Assembly: GCA_036365515.1 (NCBI GenBank)
Contig: CM070874.1
Span: 248,931,930-248,995,929 of the forward strand
DNA length: 64,000 bases
DNA from: Torymus aiolomorphi
Lineage: Eukaryota; Arthropoda; Insecta; Hymenoptera; Torymidae
Reading direction: 5' to 3'
Shown here: positions 34,676 to 46,802 of the stretch, piece by piece
Layout: the number at the start of each line of letters is the position of its first letter
How positions within the stretch are numbered: the first letter of the stretch is position 1
Made by a program: the position numbers and the translations under genes
The notes under the pieces: generated by a model
What the model was told of the DNA's origin: nothing
Databases searched by the model: none
Seen by the model: only the letters and a program-made list of their open reading frames with translations

Positions 34676-34889
34676 GGAAACCGGTACTTTTGAGGATCTA
34701 TAGTTTTTTTCTCCAGAGTTCGTATATGCTTGACTAAAGAAATAACTGCCTCTCTGCGTTGAAGGTATTAATATAAATCCTCAAAAGTACTGTTTCATAC
34801 CGAAGGAATTTTGAGGATGTCCTCAAAAGTCCGAAAAATCCTCAAAGTATCGAATCCGTGCTGACATAGATCCTCAAAAGCTGCATTTG

Positions 34890-34890
<1 letters not shown>
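34676..34890 (+). repeat. Hairpin module C
   Basis: The core has CCAGAG (34713-34718), the loop word GACTAAAGAAATAA (34732-34745) and CTCTG (34751-34755). The private word is ATCCTCAAAAGTAC, seen at about 34788, 34824, 34849 and 34871, and inverted as GGTACTTTTGAGGAT at 34683 and TTTTGAGGAT at 34810. A GT tract follows (34890-34957). Confidence 0.72.
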
Positions 34891-34959
<69 letters not shown>

Positions 34960-34962
<3 letters not shown>

Positions 34963-35190
34963 AACCGGTTTTGGAGAGGTATAGTTCTCTTTCTCAGAGT
35001 TGCCTATGTTAACGTGACTAAAGAAATATGGACCCTGGGGTTATAGACTCTAGAGAATGGCCGACAACTCTCCAAAACCGGTCATATATATCTTTGCCGG
35101 TGTGAAGAGGCTCTTCAAAACCGGAGAAACTCTTCAAAACCAGTATATAATATCTAAAAAAACTCTCCAAAACCGATAAACGACATAAAT
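34960..35190 (+). repeat. Hairpin module D
   Basis: The core has CTCAGAG (34993-34999), GACTAAAGAAATA (35016-35028) and CTCTAGAG (35048-35055). The private word is CTCTCCAAAACCGG (35069), with variants CTCTTCAAAACCGG near 35111 and further copies near 35130 and 35163. It is inverted as CCGGTTTTGGAGAG at 34964. Confidence 0.72.
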
Positions 35191-35205
35191 ATATGTGTGT
35201 AACTT

Positions 35206-35434
35206 TGGGAATTGGTATATTTGAAGAGATATCAACGTATAGATCGGTACTTTTGAAGAGATGTCGGCATTTTGAAGAGACTCCTCAAATTTCTCAAAGG
35301 AAGAATCGCGACTTTTGAGGAGAAATCTATACCCCCTTTTCCCAGAGTCGGTAACCTGAGGGTCATTATTTCTTTAGTCACATGGTACGAACTCTGAGCG
35401 AAAGTTTTACATCTCCTCAAAAGTACCAATTTAC
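35206..35434 (-). repeat. Hairpin module E
   Basis: The core is on the minus strand: CTCAGAG (complement of 35392-35398), loop word GACTAAAGAAATAA (complement of 35366-35379) and CTCTGGG (complement of 35341-35347). The word CTCCTCAAAAGTACCAATT occurs at 35412, and inverted GGTACTTTTGAAGAGAT and variants at 35213, 35236, 35267 and 35311. Confidence 0.72.
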
Positions 35435-35465
35435 AAATATAATATATATATATAGGAATGTTACC

Positions 35466-35600
35466 ATGAAGCCCCCCCTCACCCCCTCCTCATCCCCCTC
35501 AGCCCCTCCTCAAAATAACGTAAAATTCCGTCAGTTTTTACGTTATTTCGTGACTTATTATTCTGTTAGACTCCCCCCCTCACCCCCTCCTCAGTTAAGA
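35466..35600. repeat. C-rich word cluster, possibly a coreless module
   Basis: CCCCCTCACCCCCTCCTC is repeated at about 35468 and 35575 with variants. It flanks the dyad AAAATAACGTAAAATTCCG...TTTTTACGTTATTT. The loop word is absent. A comparable G-rich cluster with AAAATAACGTAAAA lies at 41290-41480. Confidence 0.55.
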
Positions 35601-35816
35601 AATTCGATAATATAATAATATCAACTGATGAGAATTTTTTCATCGGTCTTACAGTCCTATAAATTAAATTAAAATAATTAATATTTATGGCAGTCAGATT
35701 GCCCTTGTTTATAATCATTCCCGCAGAATCTGAAATAAAAAAATAATTAAAACCTGGAAAAAAACTTTATTAGCAAAAGATTATCTGACTGCCCCCCACT
35801 ACCAAATTGCCCAATT

Positions 35817-35860
35817 GCCCAACGTTTCGAGCCCGCTCCGGCTCCTCCTCAGGGACTGAA
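35817..35860 (-). ncRNA. Hammerhead-like motif at PLE end (left)
   Basis: Minus strand: GUCC, core CTGAGGA, one extra G, stem II GAGCC...GGCTC, GAAACGTT, then GGGC. GUCC and GGGC pair as stem I, allowing a U-G pair. The ACGU after GAA is self-complementary, as expected of short-stem-III hammerheads that act as dimers. Such ribozymes are known in PLE terminal repeats. Activity is unproven because of the extra base before stem II. Confidence 0.6.
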
Positions 35861-35961
35861 ATGAAACCCGCAATACACCTCCTTATATACCCATACCCAC
35901 TTATTTCCTCTTACCCCCTGCACCATCCACCTTCCTTCTCCAACTTCCCATTGTCACTTAA

Positions 35962-36625
35962 GGGGGCTAGACACCTTTTTTCTCTGAAATAAGAAGTCAC
36001 ATTTTAATACATAAATGTAAACTAATTATTTCATATTTTTTACATATAAAAGTGGGTATATTTACCTTACCTTAAAACTTTCTCCGATGGGCCTTTTATA
36101 TGGTCCAGAACCATAGTCATCGATGAAACAAGTTTTTTCACTATCCGTAAGCTTTGAAATTTTCCTGTGGATGGATTGACTTCAGATTTGAACTAAATTA
36201 CTCCTGAATAGTATAATTCTCATATGAGTGTAGGGATTTTTGATCTAATGAGAAAAAAAAAGTTGTGCTGTTTTTCAAGAGTTTTAAATTTTTTATATTT
36301 TTTCATAATTTTTCTGATTTAAAAATTTTTTCCGACATTTAATCCTAAATCCCTACACTCATATGAGAATTATACTATTCAGGAGTAATTTAGTTCAAAT
36401 CTGGAGTCAATCCATCCACAGGAAAATTTCAAAGCTTACGGATAGTGAAAAAACTTGTTTCATCGATGACTATGGTTCTGGACCATATAAAAGGCCCATC
36501 GGAGAAAGTTTTAAGGTAAGGTAAATATACCCACTTTTATATGTAAAAAGTATGAAATAATTAGTTTACATTTATGTATTAAAATGTGACTTCTTATTTC
36601 AGAGAAAAAAGGTGCCTAGTCCCCC
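35962..36625. mobile_element. 664-bp palindromic TTAA element (piggyBac-type MITE)
   Basis: The arms pair along almost the whole length (GGGGGCTAGACACC at the start, complement GGTGCCTAGTCCCCC at the end). TTAA flanks it at 35958-35961 and 36626-36629. The other PLE arm shows the unoccupied site CACTTAAATTAAT (read as complement near 40280), which proves the boundaries and a 4-bp TTAA duplication. No coding capacity. Confidence 0.92.
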
Positions 36626-38825
36626 TTAAATTAATAAAGAATGATAAATGTTATCTAATTTACTTGACTCTACCATTAAATTTACATTATTCCGATACCT
36701 TAGAATGTGAATACTTTCAAGGCTTTCTCTCTTATATTTATTCTTAATCCCTTGTTCCAAAATATCCATACTCCTAAAATCGAAAGAATGCAAACTATTT
36801 AAACAATGTTCTTTCAAACCCAATGTAAAATTTGTACTACGTAAACTATATTGATGTTCATATATTCTCTTCTTCAAATATCTATCCGTTTGACCAATAT
36901 AACATCCATTACAATCCCTACAATTAATTTTATAAACTACTCCCGATTTTACACCTTTATCATCCTTTTCTTTACAATTACTAATTACCTTTCTAAATTA
37001 TTATCGTTTCTAAAGAAAACTTGAATATTATGTTTACTAAAAACTCTTCTAATACTTTCCGACAAACCTCTAACATATGGTAAACTAAAATATGCGTTCT
37101 TTCCATTTCTATTCCTTGTTTAATTATCTGCCCGCTTCTTCAATCCACCGTTATAAATTTCCCACACTCTCTCATCAATCATTTTATCAATAAATTTTAC
37201 CGGTTAACTATTCGTAATAAATGTTTCTCTAACTAAATTTCAATTCTTTTTCCTAAAATCTTTATGTGACAATTTAATCGCTCTGTCAATGATACCTTTG
37301 ATCGTACCTGCCTGGTTTCCGAATTGGTGGTGAGAATCAACATTTAAAAATCTACTTGACCATGTAGGTTTTCTATCTAATGTCACTCTATTATTATTAA
37401 CTCTAATGACTCTAATATCTAAAAAACTCAATTGATTATCAGACTCGACCTCTTTTGTGAATTTAATTCTATCATGGATAGAACTAAACACATCCACCAT
37501 ATCATCCATAAAACATTCAGGTATAACTGCAAAAATGTCATTAACATATCTTTTAAAAATAATTGGCAGAAAAACCAACTTAGACAAAGTAACACTTTCC
37601 AATTTTTCCATTACTAAATTCGCTATAACAGGTGACAAAGGTGATCCCATTGGACAACCATATCTTTGCTCATATAAACTAGTATCATAAGAAAAAATTG
37701 TGTTTTTAAAAACCAAATTAAGTGCCTTTACAAATTCATCTTTTGTTAAACTAGTATGTACTTTAATTTCAGACCATTTATCTTGTATAATATCATTCAA
37801 AAACTCTAGAGGTATATTTGTAAACAAAGACACTACATCCAATGAAATCATCCTATGATCATTCGGAATAACAATATCTTTCATTATATCATAAAAACTC
37901 CAACTATCTTTAATATATGAATTTGTTTTACCCACTATCTTGAACAATATATTAGACAAAAAACTCGCCAGTCTATAAGTCGGAAAATTTATCGATGATA
38001 TTATTATTCTATATGTCAACTGTTCTTTGTGAATCTTAGAAAGCCCATAACGTTTAGCTACAGTGCCATCTTCACATTTTAAATATTTAAACATACTATC
38101 CTTAATATAAGCTTTTGTTTTCCAATGCTCAATAATTCTTTCGATTTATCTTGTAGTCTATTGATATGTAGATTCCTAATTTTCACGTAAGTAGTATCAT
38201 CATCCAACATAAATTGAATTTTATTTATATAATCCCTTTTATCTAAAACTACCGTTACATTTCCTTTTTCTGCTTTTTTGAAGATCAGATTCGGATTCTC
38301 TCTCAAAAATTTCTTCGTTATTTTTAATTCATGCAACAAATTACTATTCTAATAATTATCAAATCTATTTTCTCTTTTAAAATTATTAATAACTGTAACT
38401 AAAGAACTCCTACATTGTTCTTTAAACACTAGATTAAAACTACTAATACTACTTTCTACCTCAGCGATGATATTCTTGATCGGAAGAGCTTTATTTGAAT
38501 ATGATATTCCAAATTTAGCATGACCACGAAAAAATTCTTGCAAATCATTCTGTTCTACTTTATTATATAAATATCTTTCAAGCTCTAATAAATATTTATT
38601 CAAACGATTAATTTCAAAATGCAAATTTCTTATTTCTAAATTAAGTAATTTATTCTTGAAAAAGAAAATATTTTTCCGTAGATCATAAGAAACTCTGTTG
38701 TTGTAATCCCGATAAAAATCCTTATCATCAAATTTTTTCCCAATATGGGTAGGAAAAATATTTGATTTTTTACACCTAAGAAGAAAAGTAAGTTGTTCCT
38801 TTAAAATTACAATCATTAAAACCAT
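36626..38825 (-). pseudogene. PLE polyprotein, left copy (near full length, broken)
   Basis: Minus strand. 38825-38349 is the PLE N-terminal region (LTFLLRCKKSNIFPTHIGKK). 38339-38079 contains IFKKAEKGNVTVVLDKRDYI. 38094-37240 contains YGLSKIHKEQLTYRIIIS, SLDVVSLFTNIPLEF, GCPMGSPLSPVIANLVMEKL, the catalytic block RYVNDIFAVIP, and DRAIKLSHKDFRKKN. 36960-36626 contains GIY-YIG motifs (VYKINCRDCNGCYIGQT). The catalytic DD is read as ND, and several frameshifts occur between 37240 and 36900. It would encode RT and endonuclease but is dead. Confidence 0.92.
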
Positions 38826-38961
38826 TTTTACCCATTTGGATCAATAACCTTTGACCACCTTCCCATAAATCCTATATATATCTCTAAACAACATTTTAAC
38901 CCTCCTTTAATAGACCTTAGTTTTATCATTAATATATTATTAATTAATTAATTAATTAATA

Positions 38962-40248
38962 GACTGGCGAGTTTTTGCCTAATATATTGTTCAAGATAGT
39001 GGGTAAAACAAATTCATATATTAAAGATAGTTGGAGTTTTTATGATATAATGAAAGATATTGTTATTCCGAATGATCATAGGATGATTTCATTGGATGTA
39101 GTGTCTTTGTTTACAAATATACCTCTAGAGTTTTTGAATGATATTATACAAGATAAATGGTCTGAAATTAAAGTACATACTAGTTTAACAAAAGATGAAT
39201 TTGTAGAGGCACTTAATTTGGTTTTTAAAAACACAATTTTTTCTTATGATACTAGTTTATATGAGCAAAGATATGGTTGTCCAATGGGATCACCTTTGTC
39301 ACCTGTTATAGCGAATTTAGTAATGGAAAAATTGGAAAGTGTTACTTTGTCTAAGTTGGTTTTTCAGCCAATTATTTTTAAAAGATATGTTAATGACATT
39401 TTTGCAGTTATACCTGAATGTTTTATGGATGATATGGTGGATGTGTTTAGTTCTATCCATGATAGAATTAAATTCACAAAAGGGGTCGAGTCTGATAATC
39501 AATTGAGTTTTTTAGATATTAGAGTCATTAGAGTTAATAATAATAGAGTGAAATTAGATTGGTATAGAAAACCTACATGGTCAGTTACAATTCGAAAACA
39601 AGACAGGTGCGATCAAAGGTGTCATTGACAGAGCGATTAAATTGTCACGTAAAGATTTCAGGAAAAAGAATTTAAATTTAGTTAGAGAAACATTTATTAA
39701 GAATAGTTATCCGGTAAAATGTATTGATAAAATGATTGATGGGAGAGTGTGGGAAATTTATAATGGTGGATTGAAGAAGCGGGCAGATAATCAAACAAGG
39801 AATAGAAATGGCAAGAACGCATATATTAGTTTACCATATGTTAGAGGTTTGTCGGAAGGGATTAGAAGGGTTTTTAGTAAACATAATATTCAAGTTTTCT
39901 TTAGAAACGATAATAATTTAGAAAGGTATTTAGTAATTGTAAAGACAAGGATGCTAAAGGTGTAAAATCGGGAGTAGTTTATAAAATTAATTGTAGGAAT
40001 TGTAATGGATGTTATATTGGTCAAACGGGTAGATATTTGAAGAAGAGAATATCTGAACATCAATATAGTTTACGTAGTACAAATTTTACATTGGGTTTGA
40101 AGGAACATTGTTTAAATAGTTTGCATTCATTCGATTTTGGGAGTGTGGATATTTTGGAACAAGGGATTAAGAATAAATATAAGAGTGAAAGCCTTGAAAG
40201 TTTTCACATTCTAAGGAATCGGAATAATGTAAATTTAATGGTAGAGTG
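38962..40248 (+). pseudogene. PLE polyprotein, right copy (5' truncated)
   Basis: Starts within the RT. 38975-39628 carries SLDVVSLFTNIPLEF, GCPMGSPLSPV and the same RYVNDIFAVIP change as the left copy, then a short deletion near 39590. 39642-39965 is the linker. 39960-40248 has GIY-YIG motifs (VYKINCRNCNGCYIGQTGRY). Sharing the same Asp-to-Asn change means that both copies come from one defective template or that one was copied from the other. Confidence 0.92.
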
Positions 40249-40390
40249 AAGTAAATTAGATATCGTTTATCATTCTTTATTAATTTAAGTGAGAATGGAA
40301 AGTTGGAGAGGGGAAGGTGGATGGTGGTGGCGGGAAGAGGAAATAAGTGGGTATGGGTATATAAGGAGGTGTATTGCGGGTTTCATTTCA

Positions 40391-40430
40391 GTCCCTGAGG
40401 AGGAGCCGGAGCGGGCTCGAAACGTTGGGC
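40391..40430 (+). ncRNA. Hammerhead-like motif at PLE end (right)
   Basis: Same sequence as the left copy, on the plus strand: CTGAGGA core, stem II GAGCC/GGCTC and GAAACGTT. Confidence 0.6.
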
Positions 40431-40733
40431 AATTGGGCAATTTGGTGGTGGGGGGGGGGGGCAGTGAGATAGTCCTTAGCTAATAGTTTTTTTTTCAGGT
40501 TTTAATAAAATTTTTATTTCAGATTGTACGGGGGTGATTATAAATAAGGGCAATCTGACTGCCATAAATATTAATTATTTTAATGTAATATATAAGATTG
40601 TAAGACCGATGGAAAAATTCTCATCAGTTGATAGTAAGTTGCAGTCGACATAAGTAATATTTTTAATAATATAATAATATTCTTATAAAATTCAAATCAA
40701 TATAGTTAACTTCAACTCTGTCAGCTGTTTCTA

Positions 40734-41004
40734 CACTGAAAAAAATTTGACACTCCAGTTGACCCGATGAGTACAGACACTGTGCCAAAAGTAGGGTCAA
40801 ATGTTGTACCGCCATTCGGTACACCTCCTGTCCCGTACTGGTACAGCTGCTCTCTGTAAACGCACCGCGGATGTCCCCTGCTATATAACCTCTGCACATT
40901 CGGGACAAACGCTGTGCCAAAAGTGGGAGATCTCACGCATGCAGCGAAGGGGGCGCTAACGAACTGTGATGGAAAGAAATGCCGTGCCAAATTTTTTTTT
41001 AGTG
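40734..41004. mobile_element. 271-bp MITE with TA flanks (Tc1/mariner-like)
   Basis: The ends are CACTGAAAAAAATTTGACAC and the complement of CACTAAAAAAAAATTTGGCAC, flanked by TA on both sides (40732-40733, 41005-41006). TGTGCCAAAAGTGGG-like words recur inside. Open frames here are not convincing. Confidence 0.65.
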
Positions 41005-41289
41005 TATAGTTGCAAGACAGATACAGAAAGGGCTCTCTTATCTTCTTCCTCTTTCTATAGATGGGACGCTGTTTTGGCGGACTCCGCTACTCTGTCTATA
41101 ATAACTCTATGCTAATCCTTTGTATCAGTAAGCTCCGGATTAACCTCTTTCTCGTAGCGTATAACCGATCAGGAGAGGCCACAATAGTGCCGGTACTTTA
41201 CTCGCGATAAATCGAGTCTTGATGAAGCTCCAGAGAACATTAACCCAGAGCATCTACGGCAAAAGCAGGAGTTTTTACTACAAGACTTA

Positions 41290-41480
41290 TTAAACCTTGA
41301 GGGAGGCTTGAGGGTGGTCACGACTGGGGTCTGAGGGGGATGCGAGGGGGTACTAGGGCTGGCGAGGGTGGCGAGAGTGGCGAGAGGGGATCTGCCATGC
41401 TCAAAATAACGTAAAAAACATCACAATTTTACGTCATTTTGAGGAGGGTCTGAGTGGGATCTGCGGGGGTACGTGGGCCG
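41290..41480. repeat. G-rich word cluster with ACGTAAAA dyad
   Basis: Repeated GAGGG, GGCGAGAGTGGCGAG and TGAGGGGGATGCGAGGGGG words surround the dyad CTCAAAATAACGTAAAA...TTTTACGTCATTTTGAG (41400-41445). The dyad resembles that of the C-rich cluster at 35.5 kb, in which the words are complementary. Confidence 0.5.
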
Positions 41481-41488
41481 GCGCCGCA

Positions 41489-42249
41489 CAGTGCGATATT
41501 GCCGAGCGCTATGTGCGTTTTCAATAATCTCTTGACAGGATAAAGATAAAGGAACGTACGATCGCTGAAATCAAAGGTAAATAGGTTTAGAATAACGGGC
41601 AAGAGGTCCCATTTAATTACTTTTTACATTTGTTTTATTAATTGCACACATTTTTCTTATATTATTATAAAAATTAAACATGAATTTATTTATAAATCAA
41701 AGCTAAAATGATTATAGTTGCCCAAAAATACTATTGCTATTAAAATGAAATATACTTATTTACTACCTAAATACTTACTTACTTAATTACTTATTTATTA
41801 TTACTATTAAAATTAAATACTATCAATATTAAAATCGTATTACGTTAAACCTATTTATTACACAAAATTTAATTATCAGTAATGCACTAACATATATATA
41901 TATAAAGATCATGTTTTCCGTCCATATAAATGTCAGTGATGTCACTATCTTATGCTGGTTGTTTATAAAAATAAACACAGTTACATTAATGCTTATTATA
42001 TAAATTTATTTTACTGTAAACAACCTCAAAAACTTACATATTTTTAGAAAAATGCGTACACTTTTTTTTATAATAATATAAGAAAAATGTGTACAATTAA
42101 TAAAACAAAGGTAAAAAGTGATTAAATGGGACCTCTTGCCCGTTATTCTAAACCTATTTACCTTTGATTTCAGCGATCGTACGTTCCTTTATCTTTATCC
42201 TGTCAAGAGATTATTGAAAACGCACATAGCGCTCGGCAATACCACACTG
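41489..42249. mobile_element. 761-bp foldback MITE with CAGTG ends
   Basis: 41489-41675 and 42062-42249 are inverted repeats (CAGTGCGATATTGCCGAGCG versus the complement of CAGTGTGGTATTGCCGAGCG; AATAACGGGCAAGAGGTCCC in both). The middle is AT-rich and non-coding. CAGTG ends suggest hAT, but the flanks show no clear 8-bp duplication. Confidence 0.7.
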
Positions 42250-42301
42250 TACGCCGTGCGGCGATGGGGCATGAGTAACGCTTAGAACTATATAATATAT
42301 A

Positions 42302-42482
42302 TGTAGGTAGAAGTATGCGCGCTTCCCGCGTGTGTGTATGCGTGAGTCTGTGTTTGAGTGAGGGCAGCGCCCTTTCTGTACTGCGTGCGGCTGTCCCTGT
42401 GAGCGCCACTTCTCCCAGAGCGCTGGACCCGTAAAGATGTGCGAGAGAGACCGAGAGAAAGCTTCAATAAATCTTAACTTAA
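42302..42482 (+). repeat. Left LTR of decayed copia element, first part
   Basis: Matches 49196-49377 (AGAAGTATGCGCGCTTCC, AGAGCGCTGGACCCGTAAAGA, AGCTTCAATAAA). It is broken at TTAA by the element 42483-44784 and resumes at 44785-44840. Confidence 0.88.
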
Positions 42483-42536
42483 CCCGTTAACGCCGGGAAC
42501 TCCCTATTTTTAATCTGATTTTCAGCTCATTATTAG

Positions 42537-43526
<990 letters not shown>

Positions 43527-44840
43527 TATTAGAACATGTTATCTGTGGGAAAAAAATTTCAAAATTATGATTTTCTACGTAAAATTTCATGTACTTTTTG
43601 AATCTGGCCTCAAATTTAGTGACTAATGGGTATTTAAAAAGTTATAAGCAATTTTTTTCAAAAAATACGATTTCTTAGTCAAAAAAAAATTTTTAATTCA
43701 TATTTTCGCATCCAAAGAGGTATAATCAATGTCTGTAACCTATAAAAGTGGTGGAATAATCGTCTAAACTTTGAGATTCCATTGATGCAATATTGAAATT
43801 CAAGATGGCGGCCACCCAAAATGGCCGTTTTACACATAAATGTAATAAGAGACTTTGCGATTTTTTAACTCGTGAAAGATCAACTTAACAAAAAATTTTT
43901 GTGGAATAAAAAGTATTTAGAATTATTCAAAGAATATGTATGATTGTTTTCAGAAATTTTACGACCAATTTTGGTTTGTTTAGATCTGGCCATTTTTCAA
44001 AAATTTCAAAAATCGTTAAAAAATTCTGAAAAAATTCTCACGCGTTCTTTGAATAATTCTCAACATTTTTTGTTCAGTAAAATTTTTTTGTCAAGTCGAT
44101 ACTTTTCGAGTAAAAAAGTCGGAATGGTCATTATCTCATTTCATAGTTATCGTTTGTTCGTCGTGGGTTGTAGCTTTTTATTCGAATAAAACATATTGAG
44201 AATTATTCAAAGAACGCGTGAGAATTTTTTCTGAATTTTTTAACGATTTTTAAAATTTTTGAAAAATGGCCAGATCTAAAAAAAACCAAAATTGGTCGGA
44301 AAAATTCGGAAAAAATTCATACGTATTCTTTGAATAATTCTAAATACTTTTTATTCCACCAAAATTTTTTGTTAAGTTGATCTTTCACGAGTTAAAAATA
44401 GCAAAGTCTCTTATTACCTTTACGTGTAAAACGGCCATTTTGGGTGGCCGCCATCTTGAATTTCAATATTGCATCAATTAAATCTCAAAGTTTAGATGAT
44501 TATTCCACCACTTTTATAGGTTACAGACATCGATTATACCTCTTTGGATGCGAAAATATGAATTAAAAATTTTTTTTCGACTAAGAAATCGTATTTTTTT
44601 TTTGAAAAAAATTGTTTATAATTTTTTAAATACCCATTAGTCACTAAATTTGAGGTCAGATTCAATAAGTACATGAAATTTTACGTTGGAAATCATGATT
44701 TTGAAATTTTTTTCCCACAGATAACATGTTCTAATAATGAGCTGAAAATCAGATTAAAAATAGGGAGTTCTCGGCGTTAACAGGTTAATATAAAGTGTGT
44801 GTTCATTTACTATTCACCTCATCCTCACCACCATCTAACA

Positions 44841-44854
44841 GGTTATGGACCCGG
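44841..44854 (+). promoter_or_regulatory. Primer binding site, internal initiator tRNA-Met type
   Basis: GGTTATGGACCCGG directly after the LTR is close to GGTTATGGGCCC. That is the complement of the anticodon region of initiator tRNA-Met, which canonical copia elements use as a half-tRNA primer. It differs from the 3'-end primer of the copia at 12941, so the two elements belong to different copia lineages. Confidence 0.75.
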
Positions 44855-45039
44855 AACGGTCAACTGCGCCGAGCCAGGGGGTACAGGAGGCAGAAAACTC
44901 AAGAGGTATGAGAGTGAAAATAATCGGGGTCCCGAGAAAAGGTCTTTTGTCTGCGATAGACAAAACAATGACTTACTGCGCTGTGCATGAAAGAGTCGCG
45001 TTCGGGAGAAGAAAAACTATTGATAATTTACCAAATTAA
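44845..45039 (+). pseudogene. Start of copia gag, truncated
   Basis: A short frame, MDPERSTAPSQGVQEAENSR, begins at the first ATG after the primer site, the usual place of gag. It ends after 64 codons and the sequence then jumps to RT. Gag, protease and integrase are therefore deleted. Identity is inferred from position. Confidence 0.45.
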
Positions 45040-45118
45040 AATCAATCTACCACGCAGAAAGTATATGCGAATGTATATACTTGCAATAGCAATCAAATGC
45101 GATTTTCACATTTGTTAG

Positions 45119-46313
45119 CTGGATGTCAAAACTGCCTTTTTGAATGGACAACTTGAGAGTAAGTATTTATGGAAATTCGATAGGAAGGATGTGCTCAAAT
45201 GAAACAAGACAGCGAAAGGTGTGTAAGTTTGAGGAAGCATTGTACGGTCTGAAGGTGCGCTCAAAACGCTGGAATGAAAAATTTAAGGAAAAGGCTGAAA
45301 AATTGGGTGGACACCAGATCCAGATGAGCCCTGCTTATTCAGTTGGAATGAAAATCACAAAGTAATAATACTTAATCATTGGTAATGATTTTGAGAATAT
45401 CCAAGAAGTCGAGCGAAAATTCAACCAAGAATTTGAATTGAGTGATATTGGAGAGCCGAAAGTTTATCTTTGATTGGAGATCGAAAGAAATAAGAAAGCG
45501 AAAGTACTAAAATTGAGTCAGCAAAGGTATATTGACAAAATACTGAAACGACTTGGTTACGAAAATTGTCACCCTCAAAGAACCTCAATGACGAGCAATC
45601 ATGTGTCCAATAAAGAAAGTATAGGACGCGAGATAATAAACGAAAACAGCATCTTTGCTAGAGCAGAGAATCAAAATAACAGATTGTACAGAGAGGCCAT
45701 AGGATCTCTGTTGTGCTTAGCGAATGGCAGCAGACCCGATATAGCGTATGGAGTGAACGTTCCAAGCAGACATCAAATCGAAGAAGATTGGAAGATGGTT
45801 GAGCGAATGTTTCGATACTTGAAAGGTACAAGATTTTCACAATCTTAATTACTATGGAGATAGTAATGATATGCAAGGGTATTCTTACGCAAGTTTTAGC
45901 GACTGTAAAGAAGCCAAAACTACAAGTGGCTACGTAATAAAGCTGCGTAATGATACGATTACATGGTGAACAAACAAACAAAATTACGTTGCTCTATCTA
46001 CTTGTCAAGCAGAGTACGTAGCGATGAGTGACTGTTGTCAGGAGATGATGTCTATACACAATTGTCTTAAGAGAGTTCTAGATTGGGATTTTACTCCTAT
46101 TGAACTACGGCAGAAGCGAGCGCTAAAACGGACGGTGGTAGCAAATTCAGACATATGACGGACATTAAAGAGCATTATGTGCGAGAATGCGTACAGCGAA
46201 AGTTAGTGAAAGTAAATTGGTTAACTTCAAAGCGACAGATTACGGATGTATTAACAAAACTTCTATCATTCGATCTACATTTAGAATTGATTAAACTAAT
46301 TATGAATTTTTAA
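45119..46313 (+). pseudogene. Copia RT and RNase H remnants
   Basis: LDVKTAFLNGQLES (RT) at 45119, EEALYGLKVRSKRWNEKF at about 45225, then NDFENIQEVERKFNQEFELS. A stop follows and 45474-45848 encodes LSQQRYIDKILKRLGYENC, AIGSLLCLANGSRPDIAYGV and ERMFRYLKGT. RNase H continues as SYASFSDCKEAKTTSGYVIK, NYVALSTCQAEYVAMSDCCQ (45990) and VLTKLLSFDLHLELIKLIMN at the end. The YVDD block is lost. Stops and frameshifts are frequent. Confidence 0.9.
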
Positions 46314-46555
46314 CTGTATGTTTCAGGAACTAATGTATTAACAAACACAACCAAAACAGAAGAATGAAATAATCATTAAAACTATTCATAGGGTAACTGT
46401 GTCAATTACTTCGAATGCCCCTTCGACTGCGAATCAGTACAGAGGTAATAAAATCTTAATTTCCTGTGAAAACGGCCATTTTGAAAAAATTGTAAAATTA
46501 TTTTGAACTTTTCTGTAAATGATTAGTGATGTATAAACATGAATAGTACATTTCG

Positions 46556-46667
46556 ATACTAGTGCGAGGATTTGATTTTCCCCTCGTGTGACTGTTTGCA
46601 CCCGAGCGAAGCGAGGGTGAAAAGGTCACACGAGGAGAAAATCAACTTCTCACACAAGTGTCGAACC
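46556..46667. repeat. Long hairpin with GCGAAGCGAGG apex
   Basis: GATTTTCCCCTCGTGTGAC (about 46572-46590) pairs with GTCACACGAGGAGAAAATC (about 46627-46645). The apex is a second dyad, CACCC...GGGTG, around GAGCGAAGCGA. About 110 bp in all. Function unknown; a MITE-like or transcribed hairpin is possible. Confidence 0.75.
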
Positions 46668-46802
46668 GTATTTTCTTATAGAATTAATAGTTAATTTAAG
46701 TTCAATTAATAAGTAGGTACTTACTTAAGTTAGTTAAGAGACCTGCCGAAAGCGAAAAGAACTTCGCGAGCTGAGAAGAATAAAGTTTAGACTTAACCTT
46801 GA

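Larger units (their letters stand above)
35622..40665. mobile_element. Inverted pair of Penelope-like elements, 15-bp target duplication
   Basis: The left arm 35622-37977 and the right arm 38962-40643 are inverted copies. The left copy continues inward to 38900 and includes the PLE 5' part. ATAATATAATAATAT flanks the unit at 35607-35621 and 40666-40680. A one-sided tail of about 22 bp (40644-40665) separates the right arm from its duplication. Both outer ends carry the same hammerhead-like motif. The left arm contains a 664-bp TTAA element that the right arm lacks. Confidence 0.9.
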
